Positions 13,838-26,332 of a stretch of 64,000 nt of DNA are shown here, piece after piece. Source of the DNA: Arbacia lixula (taxonomy: Eukaryota > Echinodermata > Echinoidea > Arbacioida > Arbaciidae); assembly GCA_963669155.1 (NCBI GenBank), contig OZ022593.1, positions 15,875,758 to 15,939,757 of the forward strand. The letters are read 5' to 3'. A model generated the notes under the pieces. That model saw nothing but the letters and a program-made list of their open reading frames with translations, had not been told where the DNA came from and searched no databases. Numbering within the stretch: position 1 is the stretch's first letter; every line of letters starts with the position of its first letter. The position numbers were made by a program, and so were the translations under genes.

Positions 13838-14009
13838 GGGGGGTGTTTCACCAAGCTGTTCGTAAGTTACGAACAACTTTATGAAGGACTGGTGATCCCT
13901 TCTGGTGCTAAATCAGATTCCCAATGAACAAAGTGTGGTATCGCATTTAGCACAAGAAGGGATCACCAGTGGTTCGTAACTTACGAATAGCTTGGTGAAA
14001 CATCCCCCT
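13838..14009. mobile_element. Foldback, GGGGGTGTTTCACCAAGCT ends
   Basis: Inverted arms share TTTCACCAAGCT, TTCGTAAGTTACGAA and GGTGATCCCTTCT. Confidence 0.8.
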
Positions 14010-14426
14010 GGCCCCCTGGTCTTATGAAGAGTTGTGATTGTTGGAAAAACAGGCCTCTAATTACATCTATTATTTCTATGAGAGCATTGGTGAGGGCAGG
14101 AAGGGAGAGGAGGGGAGGGAGAAGGGGATTGCTGAATATGCTACTTTCATCTTAAAGAGAGGTATACTGCCGAAACTAAGGGTGTCTGTACAACATTCAA
14201 GTTCGATATCAAAAGCCAAATATAGAAGCAGGTTTCTGTACTCTCTTACTCCCCTTCAAGTGTGCATGGGTTGGGCCATGATAGCGATCAGAGAAAGAAA
14301 AACTTACATAGCAGGGTTTCAGACAAGGCAAGAAATAGCCTACGAGATGTGGGGTTACCCGGAAGGAACATCAATGAGAAGACAATTATCTTTATCTGAT
14401 GAAAAGCATATTCTTAGAGACATACT

Positions 14427-14646
14427 TGGCCTGGTTTCCAGTCTGTTGGCCATATTTAATCCAAATTGAATATTCAATTCAATTCAATATTCAACGGGTC
14501 TAGCTACAGTAGACTAATCATTCTCAATTTTTATCTCTGACAGAGAGAGAAAACACAGGAATAAAAGAGAGACTAGTCGTATGAGTACCAGACTCTTATT
14601 TTCAAGTTTGAGTTAACCATGTGTAAAAGTTTGGGAGCTAGGCTAA
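14427..14646. mobile_element. TAGCCTGG-type foldback, copy 2
   Basis: Bounded by TTGGCCTGGTTTCCAGTCTG and GAGCTAGGCTAA; carries ACAGTAGACTAATCA and GAGACTAGTC. Confidence 0.6.
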
Positions 14647-15585
14647 GACATACTAGGCCCACATGCAGAAAGGAATGTTGCAGATTCGACAGAACTGGCG
14701 AACAACAAATGATAAGCTGTCCGACACAGTTGCGGATCCAAACGGGGGGACTAAGAGGCGCGCACCCCCTCTATATTTTGAGAATCACACATTTAACATA
14801 CCTGCTAATACAACAATATACAAGAAAATTCCAGTCTGTATCCCCTCTTGCCCTAAATCCTGGATCCTCCGCCCAGACATGCGATCTAAAAAAGTTTTTT
14901 AAAAGAGTGCGGTACCAGACCAGACAGGCGTGATAGATGCCAACTTTTTTTCCCCCGACCCGTTTCTTGTTTGGGTTTTCCTCCTTCCTCCTTCCTCTTT
15001 CCTCTTCAAAACATTGTCGAGGTAGCTGCCGGCATTTGGTAGGACATCCAGAATGTGGAGTTCTTTGCCACGCCACACAAAGAACAAGATGAATACTTCA
15101 ATTCCAGAAACAACATTGTTTCTGATGGGACAAATATATAACAAAGGGCACCAGGATGGCTGTGGATAACTCTTTATAATGAGGACGTTTTTGTTTGAAC
15201 ATTGAAGTGATGCTATTATTGCTTGGCAAAGAGGATATATACAAAAAGAATTTGTTATGACAGTTTATGTTTATATTAGACTGTAGTACAATGCACTGTC
15301 TCCAAGATAAAAAGGACCTCCCCTCCCCAAATAATAAACATGAAACATACACCTACACATACAAAGCTGCCAGTACAGGTCAGAAGAAACACTGACTGGT
15401 ATATGAAAGTAATATCCATTTGCCTCTATGGACAAGTGTAGTTTTTCACATATTTCTTGTTGCTGGTATGAAAGAGCCATGGTTTATGACATTTTAAAAT
15501 GAGTTAACACCTGCAATAATACATAATTGTCTTGCGATTACAACTACTTTTCTGCGATCCCAATTGGTCCCACATGCATGTACAT

Positions 15586-15805
15586 ACACTCCAGCTCAAA
15601 GGAATTGGCATAGGGAAAGGGAAAGAGAAGAAAGGGAAGGAGCTGCAGTTTTATACCGCAGTATATTTTGTCCAGTTCAGCATGAAACATGCTTTTAGGC
15701 TAAATCATTGTGTTTCATGCTGAACTGGACAAAATATAACGCAGTTTAAAACTGCGGCTCCTTCCCTTTCCCTTTACCGTTGCCAATTCCTTTGAGCTGG
15801 AGTGT
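15586..15805. mobile_element. Foldback element, ACTCCAGCTCAAAGG family, copy 1
   Basis: About 220-base inverted repeat whose arms contain CACTCCAGCTCAAAGGAATT and the shared ATATTTTGTCCAGTTCAGCA inverted around a short loop near 15695. Confidence 0.8.
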
Positions 15806-16623
15806 ACATATACTACAAACTGTATGCATGAATGTAACTTTATATGCTCCATGTGTTTTGCAGGTTGCATTATTAATGTATTTAAAGGCAAGGGGTAGCA
15901 GTATAAATGATCACATGACATAATTGTGTCAGTAATATTCTGTCGTCATCAACGGGTCCACATTCTGTTTGATTTCAACAATTTAATTATATTCAGGTGT
16001 TATCCTGAAATCAAGCAAGAATTAGACCCACTATGGCAAATTACAGCTCCCATTGTCTTCACTGCTTCTACCCGTCACCTTTAACCACACTCGCATAGAG
16101 CGCAGACCAAATTACCCTAGCTCACATCCTACAATGGCCCCACACCTGCAATTTTGTGACATATATTGATTTTAACTCGGAACAAAGCCGGCAGACCACG
16201 CAGACAGTGCTTATGGCCTTGGGGTCAGGCATCAGTTGTTTTTACAGTGAAAGTAAATCTGCCAAAGCACAGCTTATCTACACTACTATGCATCATTATC
16301 TGCACTGGAATCTGACATATCAGTGGGTCTCTAACTCTCTACGTGATAAACCTGCATATGACAAGCAAATAACAAATGTACATATAATAATCATAATGCT
16401 AGGTTACATTGCTATAGTGGTAGAACTTAATAGGATACTTGATACAATATAAATGCATGTAAATTACATACAGTATTGATGAACTGACCTTACAATGTTA
16501 ATACAATGTCACCATGCAATGCAATTTTCAATGCTCAGTACTGAGTAGGTTCAATAAAAGTCAAAAAGTAAAGAAATAGCATGCATTCAATTTTCAGGTC
16601 TCTTGCATCACATGGCCTATATA

Positions 16624-16803
16624 CCAGGGGCAAAATTAATTCAAAATTTTTCAGGGGCTTCTCTTTGAGCACATTGGACATTTCGCTACAATTTTACATT
16701 GTGTGTATGGTAATTTTGGGGGGCTCTTTTTTAACCTTTTCCTCGGCTCTTTCACACATTTCAGGGGCGAAATCGCCCTGGGCCTCTGTGTATTTCCCCC
16801 TGC
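16624..16803. mobile_element. Dispersed repeat, copy 1 (TTTTGAGCACATTGGAC family)
   Basis: Shares GAGCACATTGGACA, TACATTGTGT, GGGGGGCTCTTT and GGCGAAATC(G/A)CCC with 30180-30330. Confidence 0.6.
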
Positions 16804-16885
16804 TATATAATGTAATACATAGGGAATGTTATTGTATGAGCTTATATTGATGCACCATGGCCTCTGCCACTGTTCTAGATTTAGG

Positions 16886-17092
16886 TAGCCTGCTTTCCAG
16901 TCTGTTACGCATTTCTAAACGAAACTAATCAATAAAGGGGCCTAACTGCAGTAGACTAATCAAACTCAATTTCTTCTCCGTCTTCAGACTGATAAAGAAA
17001 GTGGAATGATACAGTGACTAGTCTTAGAATATCACACTTTATTCTTTAATTTGTATAAAAAATGATTGTCCAAAAGCCTAGAAGCAAGGCTA
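16886..17092. mobile_element. TAGCCTGG-type foldback, copy 3
   Basis: Bounded by TAGCCTGCTTTCCAGTCTG and GAAGCAAGGCTA; carries GCAGTAGACTAATCA and GTGACTAGTC. Confidence 0.65.
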
Positions 17093-17244
17093 CATTTTCA
17101 GTGCATATTTCATGACTGACACACTCTAATACAGAGATAATAAGCTCATATTATAAATAGCCCTGGTTATCTCTTATGGGTTTCACCACTTCAGGTGTCT
17201 CATCACTAGGAATTTATTTTTAACTAGCCCCTGCCATTTAGTCT

Positions 17245-17591
17245 GACCACTGAGGATGAAAAATAGATCATCTTCCACCAAAAAGAACCATCCTACACAG
17301 GAAAGGTCTACTTTGATAATGGACGAGTCTATAATAAGGATATATCACTGTTGTTCCAATTAGACTGACCACTGAACTTGAAGAACAGATCATAAACCAC
17401 AAAAAAGAACCCTCTAGATCTACTTTGATAATGGATGTAGCCTCTCTTAAGGATGCATCACTGTTGTTCCAATTAGACTCACCGCTAAAGAAGAATAGAA
17501 AATCTACCACAAAAATTGACCCTCCTTAGAAGGAAATGTCTACTTTATTACTGGATAGAGCCTCTTAAATCAATTAACCACTGTTGTATGG
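17245..17591. repeat. Three-copy tandem repeat, period about 112-122
   Basis: Units start near 17245, 17367 and 17479. They share GACCACTGA-like starts, CCACAAAAA(A/T)GAACC, TCTACTTTGATAATGGA and CACTGTTGTTCCAATTAGAC. Confidence 0.75.
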
Positions 17592-19296
17592 CATCACTTT
17601 TTTAGATTACCACATGTATTTCTCCCAAAGACAGTGTCAAACTGTATTAACTTTCATATGACTCCATGTACAGGTATGTCGCTTACAACTAAGTACAACT
17701 AGATATTATTAGTATTCACAAGAGACTTTCTAATCATTTGTAATACAATATGAGAAGATTCTAAATTCCTTGGTGATATGAACTGGTGAGGGTTAGAATA
17801 GATAGACAGGAAGGCAAGAGCAATTCTAGAATAATATTTTAGCATGAATATATGCAGCAGCGCATCGTAAAGAGACAGCAGCCACAGTCTGGAACCGAGC
17901 CTAATCAATGCTTATCGTTCTTCATGTTCTCTCAATGTAGATGTTATAAGACTAAGCCTGAAAGCTGTGTTGAGCAATAGACCACACTAGTTGCCCCATA
18001 AAAAAGGGGGCTATTATGCTCCTCAAGAGGTTCTGATGGGCTCTTTGGAGAGGAAAGTGGGGATTTACAAAACACCCTTTCTGATCTCCCCAATAACAAG
18101 TGACAATAGGGAAATACCCACAAGGAGGGAGAGCACAATGCTAGGAGTCTACAAGAGGGGAGGGGCTCTCCTTCCCAGAACCTAAGGGGAAGAAGGGGTG
18201 GGGAGGAGGTGTGTGAGAAACTTTAGAGACAGAAGAAGATAATCTCATAGTGTTTAGACTTGCAGAGGTATGTGTAAACACAACATTGCGGAATACATGT
18301 GCAAGTTTCTAGAAGAAGAAATGAAAAAGTACTTAATACATCAATATTTCATGAGTTTTTCTTCAAAATAAAGCTTAAAAAGTGAAGGACAGTTTGTCTG
18401 AGCACAAATGTACATGTATGTTTAATTTTAGATTGCAGTGGGATGCAATGTCAGCCACAAATTGACAACCATATTTGTTTGTATAGAAGAGTAATTCATG
18501 ATTGATTACTCATGCAGGTCGAGACCAAAAAAGTGAAAAATATTTTGTTGTTGTCAGAGCACTATTTACCAAGAAGGAGTGCTGAATTAGTCTTGAATCT
18601 AGACCTACCATTCTTTTCATCCCCCAGTGTTCCCCCATAAAAGTGATACATAACAATGAATACAGAAGTATTGTGGCTGATCAATGGCGTGGGCCTACAA
18701 GAAGGTCTGGAAATCAGACGAGAACTGGAATTCAATGTAAATCTCTAATAGTCTGCAGGTGTAGACTCTATTTTGACACTGTCTCAAAATATGTGCCTGG
18801 AAGTAAGGCTAAAGGCCCTGATTTGCTGCTTGTGTCCCATTCGGAAAGCACACATTGAGTTACAAACAGAAACATGCTAGTCTATGCATTTCACACCCAG
18901 TGATTACCATAAGACTCACAGATTGACTGGCAAGGGTTTAGAAATAAATATGAGTTAGTCTCTGCATTTTAGACCTTTTACTTCAGACTCACTGAACGCC
19001 TAGCAGGGTTTTGGCACTGGCACTGAATGTACAAACAAATGAGGGTTGGTCTTTACATTTCAGACTCATTAATTCAGTCTCACTGACACAATGACGGAGT
19101 AACAAGGGTGTGTGACTCTATCTGCCACCTACATCAAGGAGCATTTCTTCCAGAGCAGCCAGACCCTCTTTTCTTGGTGGAGCCCGTTCCCCATTAACGC
19201 TGTTTGCACAGCGCCCTCCACAACAATGAGACAGAGCCCTCTCCAGTTGGGTATTTCTCGGACAATAGGTTTATGCAAATAATGCTGCGGGCTTAC

Positions 19297-19326
19297 ACTG
19301 CTACAGTCAATGGGCGGAGGTGCCAT
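19297..19326 (-). CDS. Candidate RasGEF1 first coding exon, 10 codons
   Basis: ATG at 19326 on the minus strand opens MAPPPIDCSS and runs straight into the donor AGT|GTAAGC in phase 0. An in-frame TGA lies 27 bases before the ATG. A canonical TATAAAT lies at 19409-19415, about 90 bases upstream, which would give a leader near 60 bases. The surrounding 19130-19330 block is GC-richer than its flanks and holds no foldback element. An exon this short can arise by chance, so it rests on the combination of TATA box, first ATG, phase and donor. Confidence 0.35.
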
Positions 19327-19408
19327 GGAAATCACTAAGCACACATTATTTCATGAGAAGTTTTGATCACCATTCTACTCCCTAAAGAGTACAGGTATAC
19401 CATTGGGG

Positions 19409-19415
19409 ATTTATA
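19409..19415 (-). promoter_or_regulatory. TATA box for the 19.3 kb candidate exon
   Basis: Minus-strand TGTATAAATCCCC. A start about 30 bases downstream would fall near 19385. Single TATA matches are common in AT-rich DNA. Confidence 0.3.
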
Positions 19416-19530
19416 CATTTTCCTCCTAGGCCTTAAGGATTCCTGTTTGAAAGGCCGTTGTCATTATGTGCAAAACATTCTGTGAACACCATACAATGTT
19501 ACACACTTAATAAATGTATCATACATTGTG

Positions 19531-19626
19531 GACCATATTCATGCAACTCACTGCACCAAGCAATTATTTAGAGTACATAAGATACATGCACTTTTAAGCT
19601 AGAAAGGATTCATGAATACGGCCCCT
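19531..19626. mobile_element. CATATTCATG foldback, diverged
   Basis: Ends GGACCATATTCATGCAACT and AAGGATTCATGAATACGGCCC. Confidence 0.5.
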
Positions 19627-21359
19627 TCTGAATGATTTTGCTATCAGTTAGCGCCACTAAAATTATCAAGGCACAGATGTAATTGTGACACTGTCTCAAA
19701 ACCTATGTCAGTAAATTGGAACTAGCATTTGTGTTTAGTTGTGAAGGTAAATAAGAAATACATGGGAGCTGGACTTCCTAGCAAACTAAGAATATTCAGC
19801 CACCCAAACAATGTAGAAACCACCCGTCTTAGTCCTTAAAAGTAAAGCGTAATAATGGTAATGATTATGGATTGTAATAATGGCAGAATTATTGCATCGT
19901 CATCACTGATTTCATATAATGGCAACTTTTGTTATTGTTTTCTTTCTGATAACCTGAAATCAAACAAGAATTAGACCCATGATCACAGCAGTATGGCATT
20001 CCATACATTTGTCATAGTCCTGGACTCTTTATCACTAAATTCCCCTTTCCTTTAAATCTCACTTGGAAGTTGCAAATCTAAAAAGTTCACAATGGGATTT
20101 GGGGAAAATATTTCTGCCTCACTTGAGGATTATGATGAGATCTTGAAAAGAAAAGAAAAATGCTTGCACTTTGCCCCATAGTTCCAAAACAGCACCGTGA
20201 ATGGCAAATATGCAGAGGTTTCCTTTCATGTTCACAAAGTACTTCGGTCTGATCTTTTTTTCGGGGAGAAAAAGCACCATTGTGACTCCAAACATTTGCA
20301 GAAGCGTTAAAAGCATAAACAGGATGTGATATTTTCTAGGAGAAATCACATGGAATGGAAAGTCAAAAATAGCATCCTTGGATTATTAGTGGAAAGGATT
20401 ACCAAGTGTAAAATCATCATTCTTCAGAAAGGCTTGCTGGAATGTTCAAAACAGAAACAGAATTAAACAGAATGTAAATATATTTTGTTGAAGAAAAACA
20501 TCTATAAGAATGGTGAAATCACACTCCTAATAAATAATTTATAACAATTGGTACATGATTAAAAAGCAACAACAGAATCCACGAATGGATGTTGTCAGCA
20601 GGGCTCTTTTATGTTGATTTCACGCGGTATGAAATGCTTGAAATGTTTTGAAAACCACTCATAAATTTGCATCATATTTTGAGGTGGAAATCAAAGAAAA
20701 TAGCAAAGAAAATTAATCAGGGGCATTAACCTTTTAATTCAAATTTATTTTGACCCCTAGAAGTATTGCAATTGTTATGTGTTTGTAGGGGGTCCATTTT
20801 CAATTACCCGTTTATGTTGGGAATCCACCATTTCTTTAAAATTTCAGAAAAGGTCTCAAAATTTGAAAAGTTACAACAGCAAAATAAAATGTGTTTTGCA
20901 GGGGGCTCATAGTACAAAGAAGGAGAAAAGAATGAAATTATACCATGCTCATGGCAAGGTTCACTCTAATGGAATGGAGAAACATGTCCTGATGCCACAA
21001 TTACTTGTAACAGCTTGGCATAATTAAATTCCCTCATTATATCATGCCCCTTAGTTTATTGCTCAAGGGTATTTGATTTGCTATTGAAGAAACCCTGATT
21101 CCTCTTTTGTGTCTCAGTATGGGTTTATTTGACCACATGGGGTTCATAGTGGTAAATACGTATGCGAAACTTGTTTTTAGATGTGTTTGTGAGACGGTTA
21201 CTGCCATCAGGGAGGTGTAATGGATGGAGAAAAGGATGAGATGGAGATGGAGCAAAGGAAGGATTGGAGTGGTCATTTGCTCTCTAGTTAGGGCCAGCTT
21301 TGGGCAACTTTCTCATGGTAGAGGGTAGAGCAGTTAGCTTGAAGATGTTTGATTGATTA

Positions 21360-21720
21360 CTGGTAGAAGAACAAGAACAACAGGAATGGGAAGAGATAGG
21401 AAAAGAAAACAAGAAAAAGAAGATAAGAAGAAGAAAAAAGGGAAGAAGAAAAGAAAAAGAAAATGAAGAAGAAAATGGAGGAGGAAGAGGACAAAGAGGA
21501 GGAAGAGGAGGAAGACGAGAATGAGAAGGAAGAGGAGGAGGACGAGGACGAGGAGGACAAGGATGAGGAGGAGGAGGAGGAAGAGGATGAGAAGAAAGAC
21601 AAGGAGGATGAGTATGGAAAGGAGGAGGAGATGAAGACACAGATGAAGACACAGATGAAGACTAAGATGAAGATGAAGACAAACATAATGAAGATATACA
21701 AAGAAAAAGTAAGCAAGGAT
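21360..21720. repeat. Purine tract (GAA/GAG/GAC)
   Basis: AGAAGAAG then GAGGAGGA tract ending in four GATGAAGAC-like units. It gives a Glu/Asp/Lys frame that is not a gene. Confidence 0.9.
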
Positions 21721-22493
21721 TTCTAGGTGAAATTGTATGTGCTACTCTGTACAGTATGTGACCGTCTAAAAATGCTCAGTATGCAAAACTGAATGCCCTC
21801 CATCTCACAGATTTGAAGATCAAACACATACTATTTGGACAAGACTTCCACGCTGATAACCTTGTTATTTCACTACAAACACTTAAGCCTAACAGCTGCA
21901 TTTGTATCAACATCATTAAAGCAGAATTTGGCGTATTTTATCCCAGTGACAACATTTATTAAAGTGGAGTATGGTGTTGCAGAAGATATTGTCGAAACGA
22001 GGTCATCTTTCAAACAGTATATTAATCATTAACCGGCAAAAATGCACACAACTATCCAAGTTGACATACTATTTCCTCTGCATGCAGAGATCTTTATCTA
22101 CATATTCGCTTGAAGAACTTTCTGGACATTGGGCTAATAAATGAATTTAGACAGATACAATTTACATCAAACAGCATTCTGATGTAAAATAGATATCACC
22201 AAATGCTTCATGCTAACTATTTCAACAACTGTCATCATTCATAAATCAACTCATTAATGCATTACGAACACAAATCAACCTCTACATCTTCTGAAAGACG
22301 TCTCACCATTTCTCACATATTTCATTCAGATGTAGTTTAGTTTCTGTTGTCGTTTGAATCAAAATCCAGAATAGAACTCTAAGACAAAAGAGTCTGTGGA
22401 TTAGACTATTCATGAGGAAGAAGTAATTCACAGCATTACCTGTAAAGGAGGCTACATGTACACACATAAGTTACCACTGATCTCCCCACTTAC

Positions 22494-22679
22494 CCACATA
22501 CCAAGCTTATCAGACTCCTTGTCTTGACTACTTCCTGTGAGAAGTATATATCCAAAGGCCCTCCTGATTAGCAGGATTATACATGTTTGCTTATTGGCTC
22601 TATCACCATTACCCTCATGAATATTCATGACAGTAAAAGAGGGGTGAGAAAGATTAGATAACCAGCAAATGCCATGCAT
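22494..22679 (-). CDS. Candidate RasGEF1 first coding exon, 62 codons
   Basis: ATG at 22679 on the minus strand opens 62 codons ending GGTATGTGG|GTAAGTGG, a near-perfect donor in phase 0. The peptide starts MHGICWLSNLSHPSF, has a hydrophobic patch (TCIILLI) near residue 35, and ends SSQDKESDKLGMW. The open frame continues upstream of the ATG for about 19 codons, so the start is uncertain. Base composition by codon position is only mildly coding-like. A TATAATT near 22745 could serve as a promoter. It may be a chance ORF in front of a strong donor. Confidence 0.28.
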
Positions 22680-23017
22680 ACCTGATTTGTGTGGGCCTTG
22701 TGGGGTGAGTAATACAAGACTCAAGGACCTTGGCAATGAATTATACTGTGGATAATGTATCCACTATCCAGCATTAGGAATTAATGCATGACAATGTAGC
22801 AGTGGCAAAGATAGGGTAACCTATATGTACATGTACATTCACGGATAAAACACTCTGCTCTGACCAAGCATCCACTTCTCATTTCGTTTCAGGGTCATAT
22901 ATAAATCATTTCACAATCATATAATCATTCAATGCAAGCAAACCTTAGGCTAATGATGAAAGCTCAATGTTGCTGCCATAATTAAGCCTGACTGTGCCAC
23001 TGGTGGATAATTTGGGA

Positions 23018-23158
23018 AGCACTCGTTATTCCAAACGTTACGCGACAAATGCTCGGATTAACGAACCCTTTATCGTTTTCGGACTAACGAGCATCGAGGT
23101 ATAGGCAATCTACGTGTTTCAGAGTTACGAACCTTCGGCACAAATGAACCTTTGGAAT
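23018..23158. repeat. Foldback-like repeat with CTCGTTATTCC motifs
   Basis: CpG-containing block with AACGAACC, TTCGGACTAACGAGC and TTACGAACCTTCGG segments, partly inverted. Likely an old mobile element. Confidence 0.35.
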
Positions 23159-23435
23159 ATTGAGCTGTAACCGATAATTTCACCATAACACACACAAATC
23201 CCATAGAGCAGCATTTTGTCTGGCTTGCAAAGGGCTCAGTGTCCATTAATCTTTGCCACTTCTGCGCGATACATGTACCATTAACCTAGAATGTTCGGTC
23301 CTTACAGGCATTACCTGGTGTACATAATACAGGCGCGAGAATGCAGTAATTGGGAAACGGAAATGGGTGGTCTACAATTCACACCATTGGGCTTGTTTAG
23401 ACTCCAAACACCCTGCTCTAAAGCTCATCAGCCCT

Positions 23436-23770
23436 GCCAAGTTACACCAACAAAACCTCCATCTTTCTTCCTAACAAAGTTAGACCAACAAAACTTCAAT
23501 TGATCTTTCTACTACGCAAGTAAGGCCAACAAAACTTCCCTCTTTCTACTACACAAAGTTAGACCAACAAAACCTCCATCTTTCTTCCTCACAAAGTTAG
23601 ACAAATGAAACTTCCCTCGCTCTTTCTACTATGCAAGTAAGGCCATTAAAACTTCCTTCTTACCACTACACAAAGTTAGACCAACAAAACCCATCATCAT
23701 TCTTCTTTGTCAAAAAATTAGACCAACATACCCTTCTTCTTCACAAAGTTAGACAAACACAACTCCCAAT
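23436..23770. repeat. Minisatellite, unit about 40 bases
   Basis: About eight imperfect units of the form AAAGTTAGACCAACAAAAC followed by TTCC(C/A)TC...TTTCTACTACAC. Confidence 0.8.
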
Positions 23771-26163
23771 CCATTTCATTCACAGGGTTTATAGTACAAT
23801 GACCAATTACATCTGTTTTGTTACAACTGTTTGTGTACACTGCGTGACATTATTATTAGTACGGTCATTACTGAACCCGAGATCACAAAAATAACTACAT
23901 ATACATGTACTTTCAGTTACACAGGTACTTATTAACCCACATCAAGCTTCTCTCTATTTAGAACATCTATGAATGTAGCTATCCTGAAACACAATGGGTT
24001 AAGCTCATTACTGTATGTTGTACAACATAGAGGTCAGCCATTGTTCTCTGAACACAAAAAGACATGATCCACAGCCAGGAATTTGCATACATGTATATGC
24101 AAAAAGAACCAAGTTTACACTGCACATATCGATGGTGCACAATACCATAATTATATTAGAATTGTTTTGGGGTGTACATTATGAAATATTTATGACAAGA
24201 CTGGTAAATATCAGAACACCATTTTCTTCCATCATTGTCACTATGGCCACACAAACACACTAAATTCCTATGACTTTGAGCAAACAGATTTGAGACTTAT
24301 CTGCACTTTCTAAAGCAAAGCTGAAAGTTCCACATCTAAAGCTAAACAGCAATAGCTGCCACTTGATAGCCATTGTACTACCACAAACAGAGAATATTGG
24401 TCTTGAGCCCAGCACAGATTGAAAGTCAGGACTGATTAAACCTTCAGACCAAAAGTAAAGCGCTTTCTGTTAATCCTGGATTTCCAGCAGATTATTCTCA
24501 GAGCAGGGGGGAATAAGGGGGTCTGACTGGGCCACATTGCATTAACTGGTGTGCATTATCATTCTGACTGCGGGGAGGATAGGAAAAGCTCTCTGTAAGA
24601 CCTAAAACCATCTTAAAAACCTGCAGGAACTGTCTGGAAATGCGGATGGTTCCTTCTTTAAAAGGAGGAGAGATCTTGGTCCTGATTACTGTCCTTTGAT
24701 AAGATTTTCTAGTTGACCAATCACAGTTCAGAATTAACACTGCTTGAATTTTTTAGAGAGTTTGTGATTTGTGAATGCAGTAACTATAAAACATAAAACC
24801 TAAGAAGTTTAAGAGAGTTACTGTTATTAAATGATAAACATAACTATCACCACCAATCCCAATTTTTAAGAAAAAAAATCTTAAAAAATGGTTATAACTT
24901 AGCATTGTAACGCATCAGAAGAGTTGTAATGAATTAAAATAAAAAATACATGTATCAAAATAGAGAAATTGGATGTCAGAAGGTTGTACATGTACACAAT
25001 AAGCCATTTTTGCATTGCATTCACAACTTTCCCTCTATCTGCCTGGTGACGCGTTATTACGAATACATCCATCTGCATTTCGTGGTTCAGTTAGAATGGA
25101 TGGAACGCACTCTGAATATATTTATTGTTGCTACTCAGACAAACCTCAGACAAGCTTTAGGGTTACCATTCGTAACACATTGATTGAATGATGTGAATAA
25201 ATTAGCTTTCATATTGAAAATGGTCTATTCCAAATGTTTCTCATCATACAATTTACAAGTTCCCTCCACAGACCCCCATTAGTACCCTGGGAAACACTGG
25301 TTGCCTGGCAACCACTCGTCTCAATCCCTGCCTCCAAGTACAAACAATGTCTGTTACATAATCCTCTAGGTAAATATCGTCCCTCTAAAGATCACTAAAT
25401 AATATGGCCAGGGCTCAGCTACTGTGTCAAAGAACAAACCAACCATGAGAACATTTACTCTCGACCTCTCTTGTTCCTTTCCGATGTGAGATTACAGACT
25501 TCCTGTCTGCAGGGTTACCAGTTTGGCTCAGGTTCAACTTTTAATTATAATTCACTTCACACCAAGGGTACTAACCAGCGCAACTGGGTGACGAAGAACA
25601 TATACTAATGGTTCATCTCCACTCAAGGTTACACAATAAGCCATTCTCTGAAATACACATTGTGTGTAAATCATCACATAAATGTTATATTGTGTTTGAT
25701 TAAACTCATTACGATCCTCATACAGAGTGATATATTGTACACTATTTTGATCTAGATGTATCATTGATGCTAAATATGTTATTCATTGTGGAAATAATCG
25801 CTAGTGATAATCGTTTGTCTCATGTATGGTCAACAAGGAATCTAAGAAGATAACAACATTTTGTGCGCTGCTGCAACACTTCAAAGATTACATAATCATA
25901 TCACATTTTACATCATAACAGCCATCAATCACTTTTCCCCTTTATATAGAGTATTATTCAAACAGAATAATTAGAAAATGACTATTTGACATATGACGGA
26001 CTCATTTGATAATATCATACAGTACATGTACAGAAAAGTACTGTCATACTGCATACAGCCCCCCCCCCCTTCTCTTGCTCCTAGTCTATATACATGAAAT
26101 ATCCATTTAGACAAAATGTTGCTAAATGTTTTACACTAGCAGATGTATGGATGATTCTGACTA

Positions 26164-26332
26164 GTCTGGCTCCCAAACAGGTCTGGTTTCAGTTGGCTTA
26201 TCATTCTCAATTCCTTCTCCAGCTCCTCCAAAGAGAAGAATGAAAGAGTAACAAGTCTCGTGATTTTTAGATTTTATTTTATAGTTTTATAGTTTGATTT
26301 AGAAATATCCAAAAACATGGAACCCGGGCTAA
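26164..26332. mobile_element. TAGCCTGG-type foldback, copy 4
   Basis: Bounded by AGTCTGGCTCCC and ACCCGGGCTAA, with TATCATTCTCAATTCCTTCTCC inside, shared in part with the other copies. Confidence 0.5.

Noticed and set aside
14314-14376. Minus-strand ATG frame starting MFLPGNPTSRRLF before a strong GTAAGTTT donor
   Set aside because: Ends in phase 1 and could not join the phase-0 shared exon in frame.
21463-21726. Glu/Asp-rich open frame, 87 codons
   Set aside because: Pure product of a GAA/GAG/GAC purine tract; no splice sites or non-repetitive coding around it.
23436-23770. Regularly spaced repeat resembling a CRISPR array
   Set aside because: Units are imperfect and contiguous with no unique spacers; a eukaryotic minisatellite.
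25552-25764. 70-codon minus-strand frame with GTAACC and GTTAGT sites
   Set aside because: Both donors are weak, no promoter signal, no recognisable sequence.
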